Assembly: GCF_002531935.1 (NCBI RefSeq)
Contig: NZ_NWSV01000005.1
Location: 390,003-454,002, forward strand
Length of the DNA: 64,000 nt
Reading direction: 5' to 3'
Origin: Rhizobium chutanense
Lineage (GTDB): Bacteria > Pseudomonadota > Alphaproteobacteria > Rhizobiales > Rhizobiaceae
The translations under genes and the position numbers were made by a program. The notes under the pieces are model-generated. The model worked only from the letters and a program-made list of their open reading frames with translations, was not told where the DNA came from and did no database searches. Below are positions 1 to 8,052 of this stretch, piece after piece (the first letter of the stretch is position 1; every line of letters starts with the position of its first letter).

Positions 1-239
1 CGAGCCATATCGTGCCGGTGCTGGTCGGCGATGCGGCCAAGTGCAAGTGGATCTCCGACCTGCTGCTCGACAATTGCGGCGTCTATGTCCAGCCGATCAA
101 CTATCCCACCGTGCCGAAGAAGACCGAGCGGCTGCGCATCACGCCGACACCGCTGCATTCCGACGCCGATATCGCCCATCTGGTCGAGGCGCTGCATTCG
201 CTCTGGTCGCGTTGTGCGCTCGCAAGGCACGTCGCCTGA
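1..239 (+). CDS. hemA: 5-aminolevulinate synthase, C-terminal fragment
   Basis: This is the last 78 codons of a gene that begins before the window, open from base 3 to the stop at 237-239. The product condenses glycine and succinyl-CoA to 5-aminolevulinate, the first step of the C4 haem pathway of alphaproteobacteria, using PLP in the cytoplasm. The visible part is the C-terminal domain of the alpha-oxoamine synthase fold, with the typical stretches [20 protein letters not shown] and [13 protein letters not shown] followed by a VEAL helix. The active-site lysine lies outside the window. It has no operon partner on its strand here, since the next gene runs the other way. The identification is confident because this C-terminus is highly conserved; the complete length cannot be judged. 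Confidence 0.93.
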   Translation, partial: SHIVPVLVGDAAKCKWISDLLLDNCGVYVQPINYPTVPKKTERLRITPTPLHSDADIAHLVEALHSLWSRCALARHVA

Positions 240-362
240 GAATACAGGGCAAGACGCGGAATATGATCATGGCCGAAGTACAGGCATGAAGTCCGCCCGA
301 AGCGCCGCACTCGGTGTTTGCCGGCTCTTTCTATAGGTCGCTACTTCGATGAAAAAACAGGA

Positions 363-581
363 CTATTCCGCTTCCAGCAGAAGAGCTGTGGCGAGATAGC
401 CCATGCTTATCGTGCTCGCGAAAAGATAGATGAACAGACCCTGGGCGATGTAGTTCTGAAATTCCCCTGCCGCGGAGCCGAAGGGCAAAAAGCCGTTCTG
501 CCACACCAGGAGCCCGACAACGCATCCAATTGCGAAGCCCGTGGCCAGTCGAGTGAGCATGAAGCTGATCATGCGAGGCAT
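363..581 (-). CDS. small two-helix membrane protein, unknown function
   Basis: A 72-residue protein with two hydrophobic helices, roughly residues 10-28 and 46-66, joined by a short loop containing NGFLPFGSAAGEF. The chosen ATG at 581 has a TTGAGG ribosome site about nine bases upstream. It sits alone between hemA and the exporter gene, pointing back at hemA. I do not recognise a family. The balanced amino-acid composition and the ribosome site favour a real gene over a shadow of the overlapping plus-strand frame. It would lie in the inner membrane. Confidence 0.6.
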   Translation of the reverse strand: MPRMISFMLTRLATGFAIGCVVGLLVWQNGFLPFGSAAGEFQNYIAQGLFIYLFASTISMGYLATALLLEAE

Positions 582-708
582 GGAGAAACCTCAAGTTTGA
601 CTGAAATAAACGGCAGGCAACGCAGAATGTTCCAGCCGAAAGTGATCCTAATCAACGACCCGTCAGGCCGGCCGTGTCAGGAACGCAGGAACCGAAGGAC
701 TTATAACC

Positions 709-1266
709 GTGCATCTTCTTCCTTTTGCGGCGAGCGTTTTCACGCTTCTCATTTTGCCCGGACCAACCAATGCGATATTGGCGATCGCATCTCAGGGGCT
801 GACGTCCAGGCGGGCGATCATGCTTCTTGCAACGGTCGTCTTCGCCTATCTTGCGATTGTTCTTTCGGTCTCAGCTCTGGCCGCTCCCATTCTCCGTGAT
901 CATCCCGCGATTTCGCAGGCCGTCAAACTTGCTTCGGCGACTTGGGTTTTCTACCTCGCGCTCCGGCTCTGGGGTGTCGGATCGAGCCCTGTGACGGTCG
1001 TAAGAATACGGCAGCTGGCCATAACTACCCTGTTGAATCCCAAGGGGTTCATCATCGGGCTGACAATAATCCCTCCCGCGCAGCAGGCATCATCGATAGC
1101 CGTTGTCGCCGTTCTCGCATCCATGGTGCTTCTCACCTCGGCCGTCTGGCTATCGATGGGCAGGATCGTGCTGGGAGACGAAAAGCAGATACCCTTGTTT
1201 GCCCGGCGATGTAGTTCCGCAGCACTCTTCGTGTTCTCCGCTGCGCTCACCGTCAGCGCATTTTGA
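709..1266 (+). CDS. LysE/RhtB-family amino-acid exporter
   Basis: A 185-residue, very hydrophobic inner-membrane protein with about five or six membrane segments. The N-terminal motif LPGPTNAILAIASQG matches the PGP(N/T) signature near the first loop of the LysE/RhtB exporter family, and NPKGFIIGL in the middle matches the conserved NPK(G/A) motif of that family. These proteins export amino acids or analogues by proton exchange; the substrate cannot be read from the sequence. The start is GTG at 709, preceded by GAAGGAC at a good distance. It is slightly shorter than the usual 200-210 residues. It appears monocistronic; an IS30 element lies 220 bp downstream. Confidence 0.8.
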   Translation: MHLLPFAASVFTLLILPGPTNAILAIASQGLTSRRAIMLLATVVFAYLAIVLSVSALAAPILRDHPAISQAVKLASATWVFYLALRLWGVGSSPVTVVRIRQLAITTLLNPKGFIIGLTIIPPAQQASSIAVVAVLASMVLLTSAVWLSMGRIVLGDEKQIPLFARRCSSAALFVFSAALTVSAF

Positions 1267-1487
1267 GGGGAGGAAACTCGCTGAGGGTTGCGCTATGCTT
1301 GGTTAGAGAAGACTTCATCGGCGTGCGGATTGGAACGCCATGCTGACGAGAGGCTTGTTGGTGCGGGGGCCTCTCTGCTTCACCTAGACGGCGAAAATCA
1401 TTCGCACGGAGACGTGCTGCAATGTTGCGTCCAGTTCCATAATGCAGATTACGCCACATCTCTGTAGCCGCAGGGGTACATTCTATT

Positions 1488-1504
1488 TCCAAGTGCGACA
1501 TGCC
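1488..1504 (+). repeat. left terminal inverted repeat of the IS30 element
   Basis: TCCAAGTGCGACATGCC pairs with the right end at 2568-2584 with two mismatches, at positions 10 and 11. Confidence 0.8.
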
Positions 1505-1538
1505 AATAGAAACAATGGCTTCCCTTTGGAGATTTGGC

Positions 1539-2548
1539 ATGTCCCGATGCTATACGCAGCTTGCTCTCGCCGACCGACGACGCCTACATCAGCTGGTGGC
1601 GGCAAAAATTCCCGTCAACGAAATGGCACGTCAGCTTGGCCGCCATCGTTCGACGATTTACCGCGAGATCAAGCGCAACACGTTTCGCGATCGTGAGCTG
1701 CCGGACTACGACGGCTACTACAGCACGGTAGCTCACGATATCTCTAAGGAACGGCGACGCCGGCTGAGAAAGCTGCGGCGGTACCCGAATTTACGCACGG
1801 AGATCATCAGCCAGTTGGAGGCACGCTGGTCTCCGGAGCAGATCGCCGGGCGCCTGTTGTTGGAGGGGCACAGCCTCGTCCGCGTCTGTAAAGAGACAAT
1901 CTATCGCTTCATTTACAGCAAGGAAGATTATGGGTTTGGTCTCTATCAGTATCTACCGGAAGCGCGTCGCAAACGTCGTCCACTGCGCTCCAGGAAGCCG
2001 CGCGACGGTGTGTTTCCAGCCTCGCACCGCATATCCCAACGTCCTGTTTTTATTGGAGATAGATCGCAGTTTGGACATTGGGACATTGGGAGGGCGACCT
2101 CCTCATCTTTGAGCGTCCACTCGGCCATGCCAATGTCACCTCCCTCGTGGAGCGCAAGAGCCGCTACACCGTTCTCATCAAGAATCCGAGCCGGCATTCT
2201 CGCCCGATCATGGACAAGATCATCAGAGCTTCTTCTCCTTTGCCGGCCTTTGCGCGTCAAAGCTTCACCTTTGATCGCGGTACCGAGTTTGCGGGATTCC
2301 GGGCTTTGGAAGAAGGGATCGGCGCGCGGAACTGGTTTTGCGACCCAAGCGCGCCATGGCAAAAAGGAACCGTCGAGAACACCAACAAGCGCATTCGACG
2401 TTTTCTGCCAGGCACCACAGACCTGACAATTGTGTCACAACGCGACCTTCTCCATCTCACGCGCCATATCAACGATCAACCGCGCAAATGCCTCGGATAC
2501 AGGACACCAACCGAGGTGTTCATGGCGCATTTGCAAGAGGGAGGCTGA
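1539..2548 (+). pseudogene. IS30-family transposase disrupted by an 8-bp tandem duplication
   Basis: An IS30-type DDE transposase in two frames. The first part, from ATG 1539 (GGAGAT upstream), holds the N-terminal helix-turn-helix with a QLGRHRSTIYREIKRN stretch and the central region WSPEQIAGRLL. It reads through RSQFGHW and then goes out of frame. The second frame resumes at 2078 with GHWEGDLLIF, carries DRGTEF and PWQKGTVENTNKRIR of the catalytic domain, and ends at 2548. The cause is visible: GGACATTG is present twice in tandem at 2073-2080 and 2081-2088. Removing one copy restores FGHWEGDLL in one frame of normal length. An earlier ATG at 1500 overlaps the inverted repeat and is unlikely to be the start. 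Confidence 0.85.
2073..2088 (+). repeat. tandem duplication of GGACATTG in the transposase gene
   Basis: Two directly adjacent copies of GGACATTG. The added eight bases shift the reading frame between the FGHW and EGDLL codons of the IS30 transposase. Confidence 0.9.
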
Positions 2549-2567
2549 TCCCCTACCCTCTAAGACA

Positions 2568-2584
2568 GGCATGATGCACTTGGA
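2568..2584 (-). repeat. right terminal inverted repeat of the IS30 element
   Basis: The reverse complement reads TCCAAGTGCATCATGCC and matches the left end at 15 of 17 positions. It begins 20 bases after the transposase stop. Confidence 0.8.
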
Positions 2585-2676
2585 TTAGATTCTCCAACCG
2601 CAAAGCTGAAGTGTCCTGTTTCTGCAAAGTTGGAATGTCACTCTCCTGCCGTTTTGCTGACGTGGGAGATAAGCGG

Positions 2677-2885
2677 ATGGGACTGATGGCGATGAGCGAA
2701 CGTGATGTGCGGCGGATCGAGATTCTATCGAAGGTGATCGCCGCATGACGCTGGTGTCGGCGGCGCATGTGCTTGCTCTGAGCGAGCGCCAGGTACGCCG
2801 TCTGCTGGAGCGGATCCGAACTGACGGTGCGGCGTCGATCCGGCACAAGGCGATTGGCCGACCGTCGAACAACCGGATCAGCTGA
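2677..2885 (+). pseudogene. ISNCY-type transposase, truncated and frameshifted N-terminus
   Basis: From ATG 2677 the frame gives MGLMAMSERDVRRIEILSKV and stops at 2746-2748. A frame starting at 2745 continues with SAAHVLALSERQVRRLLERI and SIRHKAIGRPSNNRIS before a stop at 2883-2885. Together these correspond to the N-terminal helix-turn-helix region of the ISNCY-group transposases common in rhizobia, which normally run on for several hundred residues. There is a frame break near 2742 and a hard truncation near 2884, where the sequence switches to an unrelated gene on the other strand. I assign the family from memory of its N-terminus. Confidence 0.6.
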
Positions 2886-3288
2886 CTTTGGAGCCGGTGC
2901 GCGGCCGCCAGGCCGAACTTATCTCAGCCTCGAAGAGATCGGCGGCATAGTCGCGCATGAACTCGAAGGCATTGCGGCGTTCGAGAAACATGATGCCTTC
3001 GGCGAGCTCGACGCTCTTGACCTCCGAGCCGTCCTGCTCCCGCTGCCCGGCGTGTTGCGCTTCCTCGTTTCGCTGAAGCTCGCGCTGGATGCGTTCGCCG
3101 GCCCGGTGGAAGAGGTTAACCGCCGACCAGAGCAGGTCTTCGAGATCGGGCTCCAGCCGCGTATCGCCGAGCATTTCGAACAGGGCGTCAAAGATCGCGG
3201 TCAGCGCCGACTGAACGACGGGCTCTTCCGGGAGTGGCCGCGGATCGGGCTCCTTCTGGAAAGGGCGATGGCTAACCCTTTCCAGCAT
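2878..3288 (-). pseudogene. truncated DUF2493-type protein, N-terminal part
   Basis: A 136-residue reading frame starting at ATG 3288 and ending at a stop created at the junction with the transposase remnant. The N-terminal region FQKEPDPRPLPEEPVVQSAL and the later segment SAWRPRTGSKV resemble the start of rhizobial proteins that carry a C-terminal DUF2493 (SLOG-like) domain and are frequent on plasmids and islands; that match is from memory. The C-terminal domain is absent, so this is probably a broken gene cut at about 2884. The segment is rich in Glu, Arg and Leu and would be a helical cytoplasmic protein. Confidence 0.5.
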
Positions 3289-3296
3289 TATGGATA

Positions 3297-3464
3297 ATTA
3301 CGGCTCTGACGCGTAGCGGCGTCAAGGAGACGGTGGATCTTCTGGTGAGACGTGGGATGTTGGACGAGACGAGCGTCAAGAATTCGATGAGGCGCGGAAC
3401 GGCGCGCGTGTTCGAGATTTCGGAGGCGCTTCTGAAGAAGCTAAGTTTGTTCGGCGCCGGATGA
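3297..3464 (+). pseudogene. C-terminal fragment of an unidentified protein
   Basis: A 55-codon open stretch with no start codon at its beginning, ending at TGA 3462-3464. It reads TALTRSGVKETVDLLVRRGM and later ARVFEISEALLKKLSLFGAG. The spacing of a helix, a DLLVRRGML turn and an RVFEISE strand is reminiscent of a winged-helix tail, but I cannot name the family. It borders the truncated gene at 2878-3288, consistent with a patchwork of gene fragments in this stretch. Confidence 0.3.
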
Positions 3465-3580
3465 GCAACAGATTTAAGTGACGGATTTCAATCCTATGCC
3501 CTCGGATCCAGCGGCTGTGGCCGCTCTCCTGATTGCGAAGCCAGGACGCCTTTTTGGTGTCGTGGGCATGGTCAGCTCTG

Positions 3581-4522
3581 CTAGATCTGCTGTTGCAATT
3601 CCGGCAGCGCGTCGAAGAGATCGGCGACCAGACCGTAGTCGGCGACCTGGAAGATCGGCGCCTCCTCGTCCTTGTTGATGGCGACGATGACCTTCGAATC
3701 CTTCATCCCGGCCAGATGCTGGATGGCGCCGGAGATGCCGGCGGCGATATAAAGATCAGGCGCCACCACCTTGCCGGTCTGGCCGACCTGCCAGTCGTTC
3801 GGGGCATAACCGGCATCGACGGCCGCACGGCTGGCACCGACGGCAGCTCCGAGCTTGTCGGCCAGCGGCAGGATGACTTCGCGGAACTTCTCCGCCGATC
3901 CGAGCGCCCGGCCACCGGAGAGGATGATCTTCGCCGAGGTCAGCTCCGGACGGTCGGAGGCCGACAGCGCATCCTTGACGAACGTCGACAGACCGGGATC
4001 GGAAACCGCGGGGATGACCTCGACCGCGGCGGAGCCGCCTTCTGCTCCGGAAGCAAACGAGGCGGTGCGCACGGTGATGACCTTCTTGGCATCGCTTGCC
4101 TGCACCGTCTGGATGGCATTGCCGGCATAGATCGGCCGCTTGAAGGTATCGGATGAGACGACTTCGACGATCTCCGAGACCTGGGCGACATCGAGCAGGG
4201 CGGCGACGCGCGGCAGCACGTTCTTGCCGACCGAGGTGGCGGCCGAGATGATCGTGTCGTAGCTGCCGGCGAGCGAGACGATCAGCTCGGAGAGCGGCTC
4301 GGCCAGATTGTTGGCGAGCGCATCGCTTTCGGCCAAGAGCACCTTGGCGACGCCGGAGAGTTTGGCCGCCTGTTCGGCCGCAGCCTTGGCGCCCTTGCCG
4401 GCGACCAGCACATGGACATCGCTTGCCTGTTCCTTGGCGATCTGGCTTGCGGCCGTCAGTGCCTTGGCGGTCTGGTCGGAAAGGCTCGAATTGTCGTGAT
4501 CGGCCAGAAGAAGAATGGTCAT
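3581..4522 (-). CDS. etfA: electron transfer flavoprotein alpha subunit
   Basis: A 313-residue protein. ETF carries electrons from acyl-CoA dehydrogenases to the quinone pool through ETF:quinone oxidoreductase, and the alpha subunit binds FAD. The N-terminal ETF domain starts [20 protein letters not shown]. The C-terminal FAD domain carries the conserved segments [57 protein letters not shown] and [16 protein letters not shown]. Length is normal. It lies 26 bases downstream of etfB in one transcription unit. Codons are strongly GC3-rich, as in housekeeping genes, unlike the patchwork on its downstream side. The likely local electron donor is glutaryl-CoA dehydrogenase encoded at 8052-9284. 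Confidence 0.95.
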   Translation of the reverse strand: MTILLLADHDNSSLSDQTAKALTAASQIAKEQASDVHVLVAGKGAKAAAEQAAKLSGVAKVLLAESDALANNLAEPLSELIVSLAGSYDTIISAATSVGKNVLPRVAALLDVAQVSEIVEVVSSDTFKRPIYAGNAIQTVQASDAKKVITVRTASFASGAEGGSAAVEVIPAVSDPGLSTFVKDALSASDRPELTSAKIILSGGRALGSAEKFREVILPLADKLGAAVGASRAAVDAGYAPNDWQVGQTGKVVAPDLYIAAGISGAIQHLAGMKDSKVIVAINKDEEAPIFQVADYGLVADLFDALPELQQQI

Positions 4523-4548
4523 GATAATTTACTCCTGTTCCTGCCCGA

Positions 4549-5298
4549 TTACAGCACGCCGGCTTCGTTCTTCAGCTTGTCGACCAGCTCGGCCACCGAC
4601 TTGACCTTGACGCCGGCCTTGCGGCCGGATGGCTCCTCGGTCTTCAGCACCTTCAGCCGCGGCGTCGTGGAGACGCCGAAATCGGCCGGAGCTTGTCTGT
4701 CGAGCGGCTTCTTCTTCGCCTTCATGATGTTCGGCAGCGAGGCATAACGCGGCTCGTTCAAACGCAGATCCGAGGTGACCACCGCCGGCAGCTTGATCTC
4801 GATCGTCTGCAGGCCGCCGTCGACTTCGCGGGTCACGGTCGCTTTGCCGTCCCCGATCTCGATCTTCGAGGCGAAGGTCGCCTGGGCCGAACCCAGCAAT
4901 GCCGCCAGCATCTGGCCGGTCTGATTGGAATCGTCGTCGATCGCCTGCTTGCCGACGATGACAAGCCCCGGCTGCTCGGCATCGGCGACACCCTTGAGGA
5001 TCTTGGCGACGGCGAGCGGCTCGACTTGATCGTCGGTCTCGACCAGGATCGCCCGATCAGCGCCCATGGCAAGCGCCGTCCTCAGCGTCTCCTCGGCCTT
5101 GGCGGGGCCGATCGACACCACCACCACTTCCTCGGCCTTGCCGGCTTCCTTCAGCCGCAGCGCCTCTTCCACCGCGATCTCGTCGAACGGGTTCATCGAC
5201 ATCTTCACATTGGCAAGCTCGACACCCGTGCCATCCGGACGAACCCGGATCTTTACGTTGTAGTCGACAACCCGTTTGACGGGCACGAGAATCTTCAT
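4549..5298 (-). CDS. etfB: electron transfer flavoprotein beta subunit
   Basis: A 249-residue partner of EtfA that completes the heterodimer and binds AMP. The start [19 protein letters not shown] is typical, followed by [16 protein letters not shown], the [13 protein letters not shown] segment and [20 protein letters not shown], which form the nucleotide-binding and dehydrogenase recognition region. The C-terminal part includes [20 protein letters not shown] and MKAKKKPLD, the recognition-loop neighbourhood. Length is normal for the family. The ATG at 5298 follows a purine-rich GGAGATCCC site. It is the first gene of etfBA, and directly upstream lies a decayed aldehyde dehydrogenase on the same strand. 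Confidence 0.95.
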   Translation of the reverse strand: MKILVPVKRVVDYNVKIRVRPDGTGVELANVKMSMNPFDEIAVEEALRLKEAGKAEEVVVVSIGPAKAEETLRTALAMGADRAILVETDDQVEPLAVAKILKGVADAEQPGLVIVGKQAIDDDSNQTGQMLAALLGSAQATFASKIEIGDGKATVTREVDGGLQTIEIKLPAVVTSDLRLNEPRYASLPNIMKAKKKPLDRQAPADFGVSTTPRLKVLKTEEPSGRKAGVKVKSVAELVDKLKNEAGVL

Positions 5299-5310
5299 GG
5301 CGGGATCTCC

Positions 5311-5728
5311 TCAGGCAAAAGTATAGGCGGTCTTGATGGTGGTGTAGAACTCGGCGGCATAGCGGCCCTGTTCCCGCGAGCCGCAAGAAGAGCCCTTGCG
5401 CCCGCCGAAGGGCACGTGGAAATCGACACCGGCTATCGGCAAGTTCACCATCACCATCTCCGCTTCGGAATTGCGCTTGAAATGCGTGGCGTGCTTGAGG
5501 CTCGTCGTGGCAATGCCGGAGACAGTCCGAAGTTGGTGTCATTGGCGGTGGCCAGAGATTCCTCATAGTTCCTAACGCGGATGACCGTAGCGACTGGGCC
5601 GAAGACTTCCTCGCGCGCGAACGCATGGCGTTCGTCGCCTCGGTAAAGAGTGCCGGTTGCAGATAGAAGCCTGGGTTCTCGCGCTCGAGCCGTTCTCCGC
5701 CGAAAGCGAGACTGGCGCCTTGGTTTGA
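5311..5728 (-). pseudogene. aldehyde dehydrogenase remnant (alpha-ketoglutaric semialdehyde dehydrogenase-like), C-terminal part
   Basis: Reading in three frames on the minus strand gives the last 140 or so residues of an aldehyde dehydrogenase: FGGERLERENPGFYLQPALF and TEATNAMR, then FAREEVFGPVATVIRVRNYE and NDTNFGLS, then AGIATTSLKHATHFKRNSEA and FGGRKGSSCGSREQGRYAAE ending EFYTTIKTAYTFA. Two single-base deletions, near 5627 and near 5518, explain the frame changes. The N-terminal catalytic part is missing. The EEVFGP and GGRKGSS segments resemble 2-oxoglutarate semialdehyde dehydrogenases. The gene is dead, and its 5' side is joined directly to a LivF fragment. Confidence 0.75.
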
Positions 5729-5990
5729 CGACGGGTGGCGCCAGACCGGGCGAGGGTTCGTCCAATAGGATCAATTCCGGGCGGACCATCATGGCGCGTG
5801 CGATCGCGAGTATCTGCCGCTCACCGCCCGACATAGTGTCGGCGGTCTGGTTTTGTTGTTTCTGGAGGCGCGGGAACAGATCGTGCATCGGTGTTCGATC
5901 ATCCTCGAAACTGGCCATGCCGATCGGTGTCGTCCCCATCGTCAGGTTCTCCTCAAAGCTCATTCCTGGTCGATCTGAACACGTACTTTA
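5728..5990 (-). pseudogene. LivF-type branched-chain amino-acid ABC ATPase remnant
   Basis: The minus strand encodes MSFEENLTMG, then TADTMSGGERQILAIARAMM and RPELILLDEPSPGLAPPVV. These are the signature motif (SGGERQ), Walker B (LILLDEPS) and flanking segments of LivF-type ATPases. Walker A is missing, and the sequence breaks off right after GLAPPVV where aldehyde dehydrogenase sequence begins. A further possible frame break lies near 5965, where YVFR leads into DRPGMSFEEN. It is a fragment without function. The ATG at 5963 is an internal methionine of the parent gene. Confidence 0.7.
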
Positions 5991-6001
5991 AAGGGCCCAG
6001 C

Positions 6002-6877
6002 TCATCGTGTCGGGATTGGTTCGTCAGCTCCATAGTCATAGAAACCGCGACCAGTTTTGCGCCCCAGCCAGCCTGCCTCGACATATTTGATGAGGAGCGG
6101 GCACGGCCGGTATTTCGGATCGGCAAATCCATCGTTCAGGACGCCCATGATCGATAGGCAGGTGTCCAGCCCGATGAAGTCCGCGAGCTCGAGCGGCCCC
6201 ATCGGATGGTTGGCGCCGAGTTTCATGCTTAAGTCGATGTCGCGGACAGATCCCACGCCTTCGTAGAGCACGTAGACAGCCTCGTTGATCATTGGAATGA
6301 GCACGCGGTTCACGATGAATGCCGGAAAGTCCGCCGCGCTCACCGGTGTCTTGCCGAGCCGTTCGACAACCGAAAGCACCGTGTGAAACGTGTCGTCGCT
6401 GGTGGCGATGCCGCGGATCAGCTCCACCAACTGCATCACCGGAACCGGATTCATGAAATGCAATCCCATGAAGCGTTCAGGATGAGCCGTCCTCCCGGCA
6501 AGTTTGGTAATGGAGATCGACGATGTGTTCGAGGTCAAAATCGCATCCCGCCTTACATGCGGCTTCAGCGATTCGAAAATTGTCAGTTTTAGAGCTTCCT
6601 GTTCGGTTGCTGCTTCGATCACAAGATCGCTCGATCCGAATTCCTCGATTTTCTGCGTCGTTCGAATGCGCGCCAGTGCCGCCCTCTTCGCGTCCGACGT
6701 GATCTTGCCGCGAGCCACCTGTCTATCGACATTGGTCTCGATGTAGGCGAGTGCTTCGGTTAGCTTTTGAGCGTGCTGGTCCATAAGGAGAACGTCGAAG
6801 CCCGCGACAGCGAAAACCTGAGCGATGCCGGATCCCATCTGCCCGGCCCCGATGATGCCCACCGCGTGTACGGTCAT
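6002..6877 (-). CDS. 3-hydroxyacyl-CoA (3-hydroxybutyryl-CoA) dehydrogenase
   Basis: A 291-residue NAD-dependent enzyme that oxidises (S)-3-hydroxybutyryl-CoA to acetoacetyl-CoA. The N-terminal Rossmann motif is VGIIGAGQMGSGIAQVFA. The catalytic region reads SNTSSISITKLA followed by HPERFMGLHFMNPVPVMQLV, with the His of the HFMNP segment being the family's catalytic base. The C-terminal domain contains DFPAFIVNRVLIPMINEAV and NHPMGPLELADFIGLDTCL. I chose ATG 6877 because it overlaps the stop of the preceding CoA-transferase (ATGA) and has GAGGGGAC upstream; a start at 6916 would add 13 uncharacteristic residues. It is the third gene of the glutarate module and would act after crotonyl-CoA hydration. 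No enoyl-CoA hydratase is present here. Confidence 0.9.
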   Translation of the reverse strand: MTVHAVGIIGAGQMGSGIAQVFAVAGFDVLLMDQHAQKLTEALAYIETNVDRQVARGKITSDAKRAALARIRTTQKIEEFGSSDLVIEAATEQEALKLTIFESLKPHVRRDAILTSNTSSISITKLAGRTAHPERFMGLHFMNPVPVMQLVELIRGIATSDDTFHTVLSVVERLGKTPVSAADFPAFIVNRVLIPMINEAVYVLYEGVGSVRDIDLSMKLGANHPMGPLELADFIGLDTCLSIMGVLNDGFADPKYRPCPLLIKYVEAGWLGRKTGRGFYDYGADEPIPTR

Positions 6878-8052
6878 ATCGTCCCCTCTTCTGCATCTGA
6901 TCGAGGAAAGTGACATGCCGTGTCGCCAAGGATCGGCGCCGCTCGTTCGAGTGAGAGCGCGCTCCGTGAAAAAAGGATGGGAGTCCGAAGACCGGGGAGG
7001 CCCTCCGGCTCGATCTGCAAGCCCCGCGCCCGGACTTGAGGATCGTTCAACGCTTCCCCGACCGTGTTGATCGGTCCGCCCGGAACGCCGGCATGCTCAA
7101 GAGCCGCAATGAGCTCGGTTTTCGCCCGCGACTTTGTGGCTTCGGCAATGGCCTCACAGAGCGCGATCCGATTCGTGACGCGGGCTGCATTGGACACATA
7201 GGCGGGGTCGCTTGAATAGCCGCCCAGTCCCAGCACATCGCAAAGCGCGGTAAACTGCCGGTCGTTGCCGCAGGCTATGATGATATGGCCATCGGCGGCC
7301 GGGAAGACCTGGTAAGGCACGATGTTCGGATGCGCGTTTCCCAATCTGCGTGGCAAATTATTGCCGGCGAGATAGTTCATGGCCTGATTGGCGAGCACGG
7401 CAACGCCCGTATCCATCAGCGACAGGTCGATCTGCTGCCCTCTGCCGGAGCGCTCACGTTCAACGAGCGCTGCCTGGATTCCAATGACGCCATAGAGACC
7501 GGTGAAGATGTCGATCCAGGCGACACCGACCTTCTGGGGCTCCCTCTCCGGCTCGCCGGTAAGGTCCATAATGCCGCACATCCCCTGGATAAGGAAGTCG
7601 TAGCCGGGATGGCTTGCCCGTGGTCCGGTCTGGCCGAAGCCTGTTACGGACGCATAGACAATACGCGGATTGAGCTTCGCCACACTCTCATAGTCGAGAC
7701 CAAACTTCTTCAGACCCCCAACTCTGAAGTTTTCGACCAGGACATCGGCCTCGGCGATAAGGTCCTTGAGCTTTTCCAGATCGGCGGCGACGGCAAAATC
7801 GCAAACGATCGAGCGTTTGCCACGATTGGCGGCATGGAAGTATGCGGCTACTTTCTCCGTGCCACCCTTGCCGTCCGGCCTATTGATGAAAGGTGGCCCC
7901 CAGGAACGAGTATCATCGCCCTGCGGGCTTTCCACCTTGATCACGTCCGCGCCAAGATCGGCCAGCGTCTGGCCGATCCATGGTCCTGCAAGGATGCGGG
8001 CCAGTTCTATTACCTTCAGTCCGGCAAGTGCGGTGGTCTTGCGGTCGGCCAT
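6874..8052 (-). CDS. class III CoA-transferase (CaiB/BaiF family)
   Basis: A 392-residue CoA-transferase of the formyl-CoA transferase/CaiB fold. It opens with LAGLKVIELARILAGPWIGQ and LADLGADVIKVESPQGDDTR, and carries CDFAVAADLEKLKDLIAEAD, VLVENFRVGGLKKFGLDY, VYASVTGFGQTGPRASHPGY (with the Asp that follows as the likely acyl-carrying residue) and KVGVAWIDIFTGLYGVIGIQ. Between gcdH and the hydroxyacyl-CoA dehydrogenase, the natural guess is a succinyl-CoA:glutarate CoA-transferase that activates glutarate, but substrate cannot be read from sequence. It starts within the stop of gcdH (TAATG) and ends inside the next start (ATGA), so the three genes are translationally coupled. Confidence 0.88.
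   Translation of the reverse strand: MADRKTTALAGLKVIELARILAGPWIGQTLADLGADVIKVESPQGDDTRSWGPPFINRPDGKGGTEKVAAYFHAANRGKRSIVCDFAVAADLEKLKDLIAEADVLVENFRVGGLKKFGLDYESVAKLNPRIVYASVTGFGQTGPRASHPGYDFLIQGMCGIMDLTGEPEREPQKVGVAWIDIFTGLYGVIGIQAALVERERSGRGQQIDLSLMDTGVAVLANQAMNYLAGNNLPRRLGNAHPNIVPYQVFPAADGHIIIACGNDRQFTALCDVLGLGGYSSDPAYVSNAARVTNRIALCEAIAEATKSRAKTELIAALEHAGVPGGPINTVGEALNDPQVRARGLQIEPEGLPGLRTPILFSRSALSLERAAPILGDTACHFPRSDAEEGTI

Larger units (their letters stand above)
1488..2584. mobile_element. IS30-family insertion sequence, about 1.1 kb, inactive
   Basis: The ends are a 17-bp inverted repeat with 15 matches: TCCAAGTGCGACATGCC on the left (1488-1504) and the complement of TCCAAGTGCATCATGCC on the right (2568-2584). 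Between them is a single transposase gene of IS30 type, and the size fits the family. I could not find a convincing target-site duplication; ATTCT occurs a few bases outside each end, which may be chance. The transposase is frameshifted, so the element should be unable to move by itself. Confidence 0.85.

Noticed and set aside
53..900. Plus-strand frame 318-899 and minus frames across hemA as extra genes
   Set aside because: They overlap the confident hemA, small membrane protein and LysE frames, lack recognisable motifs and have shadow-like composition.
1474..2600. ATTCT on both sides of the IS30 element as a target-site duplication
   Set aside because: The copies are not at equal distance from the inverted repeats, so they do not form a proper duplication.
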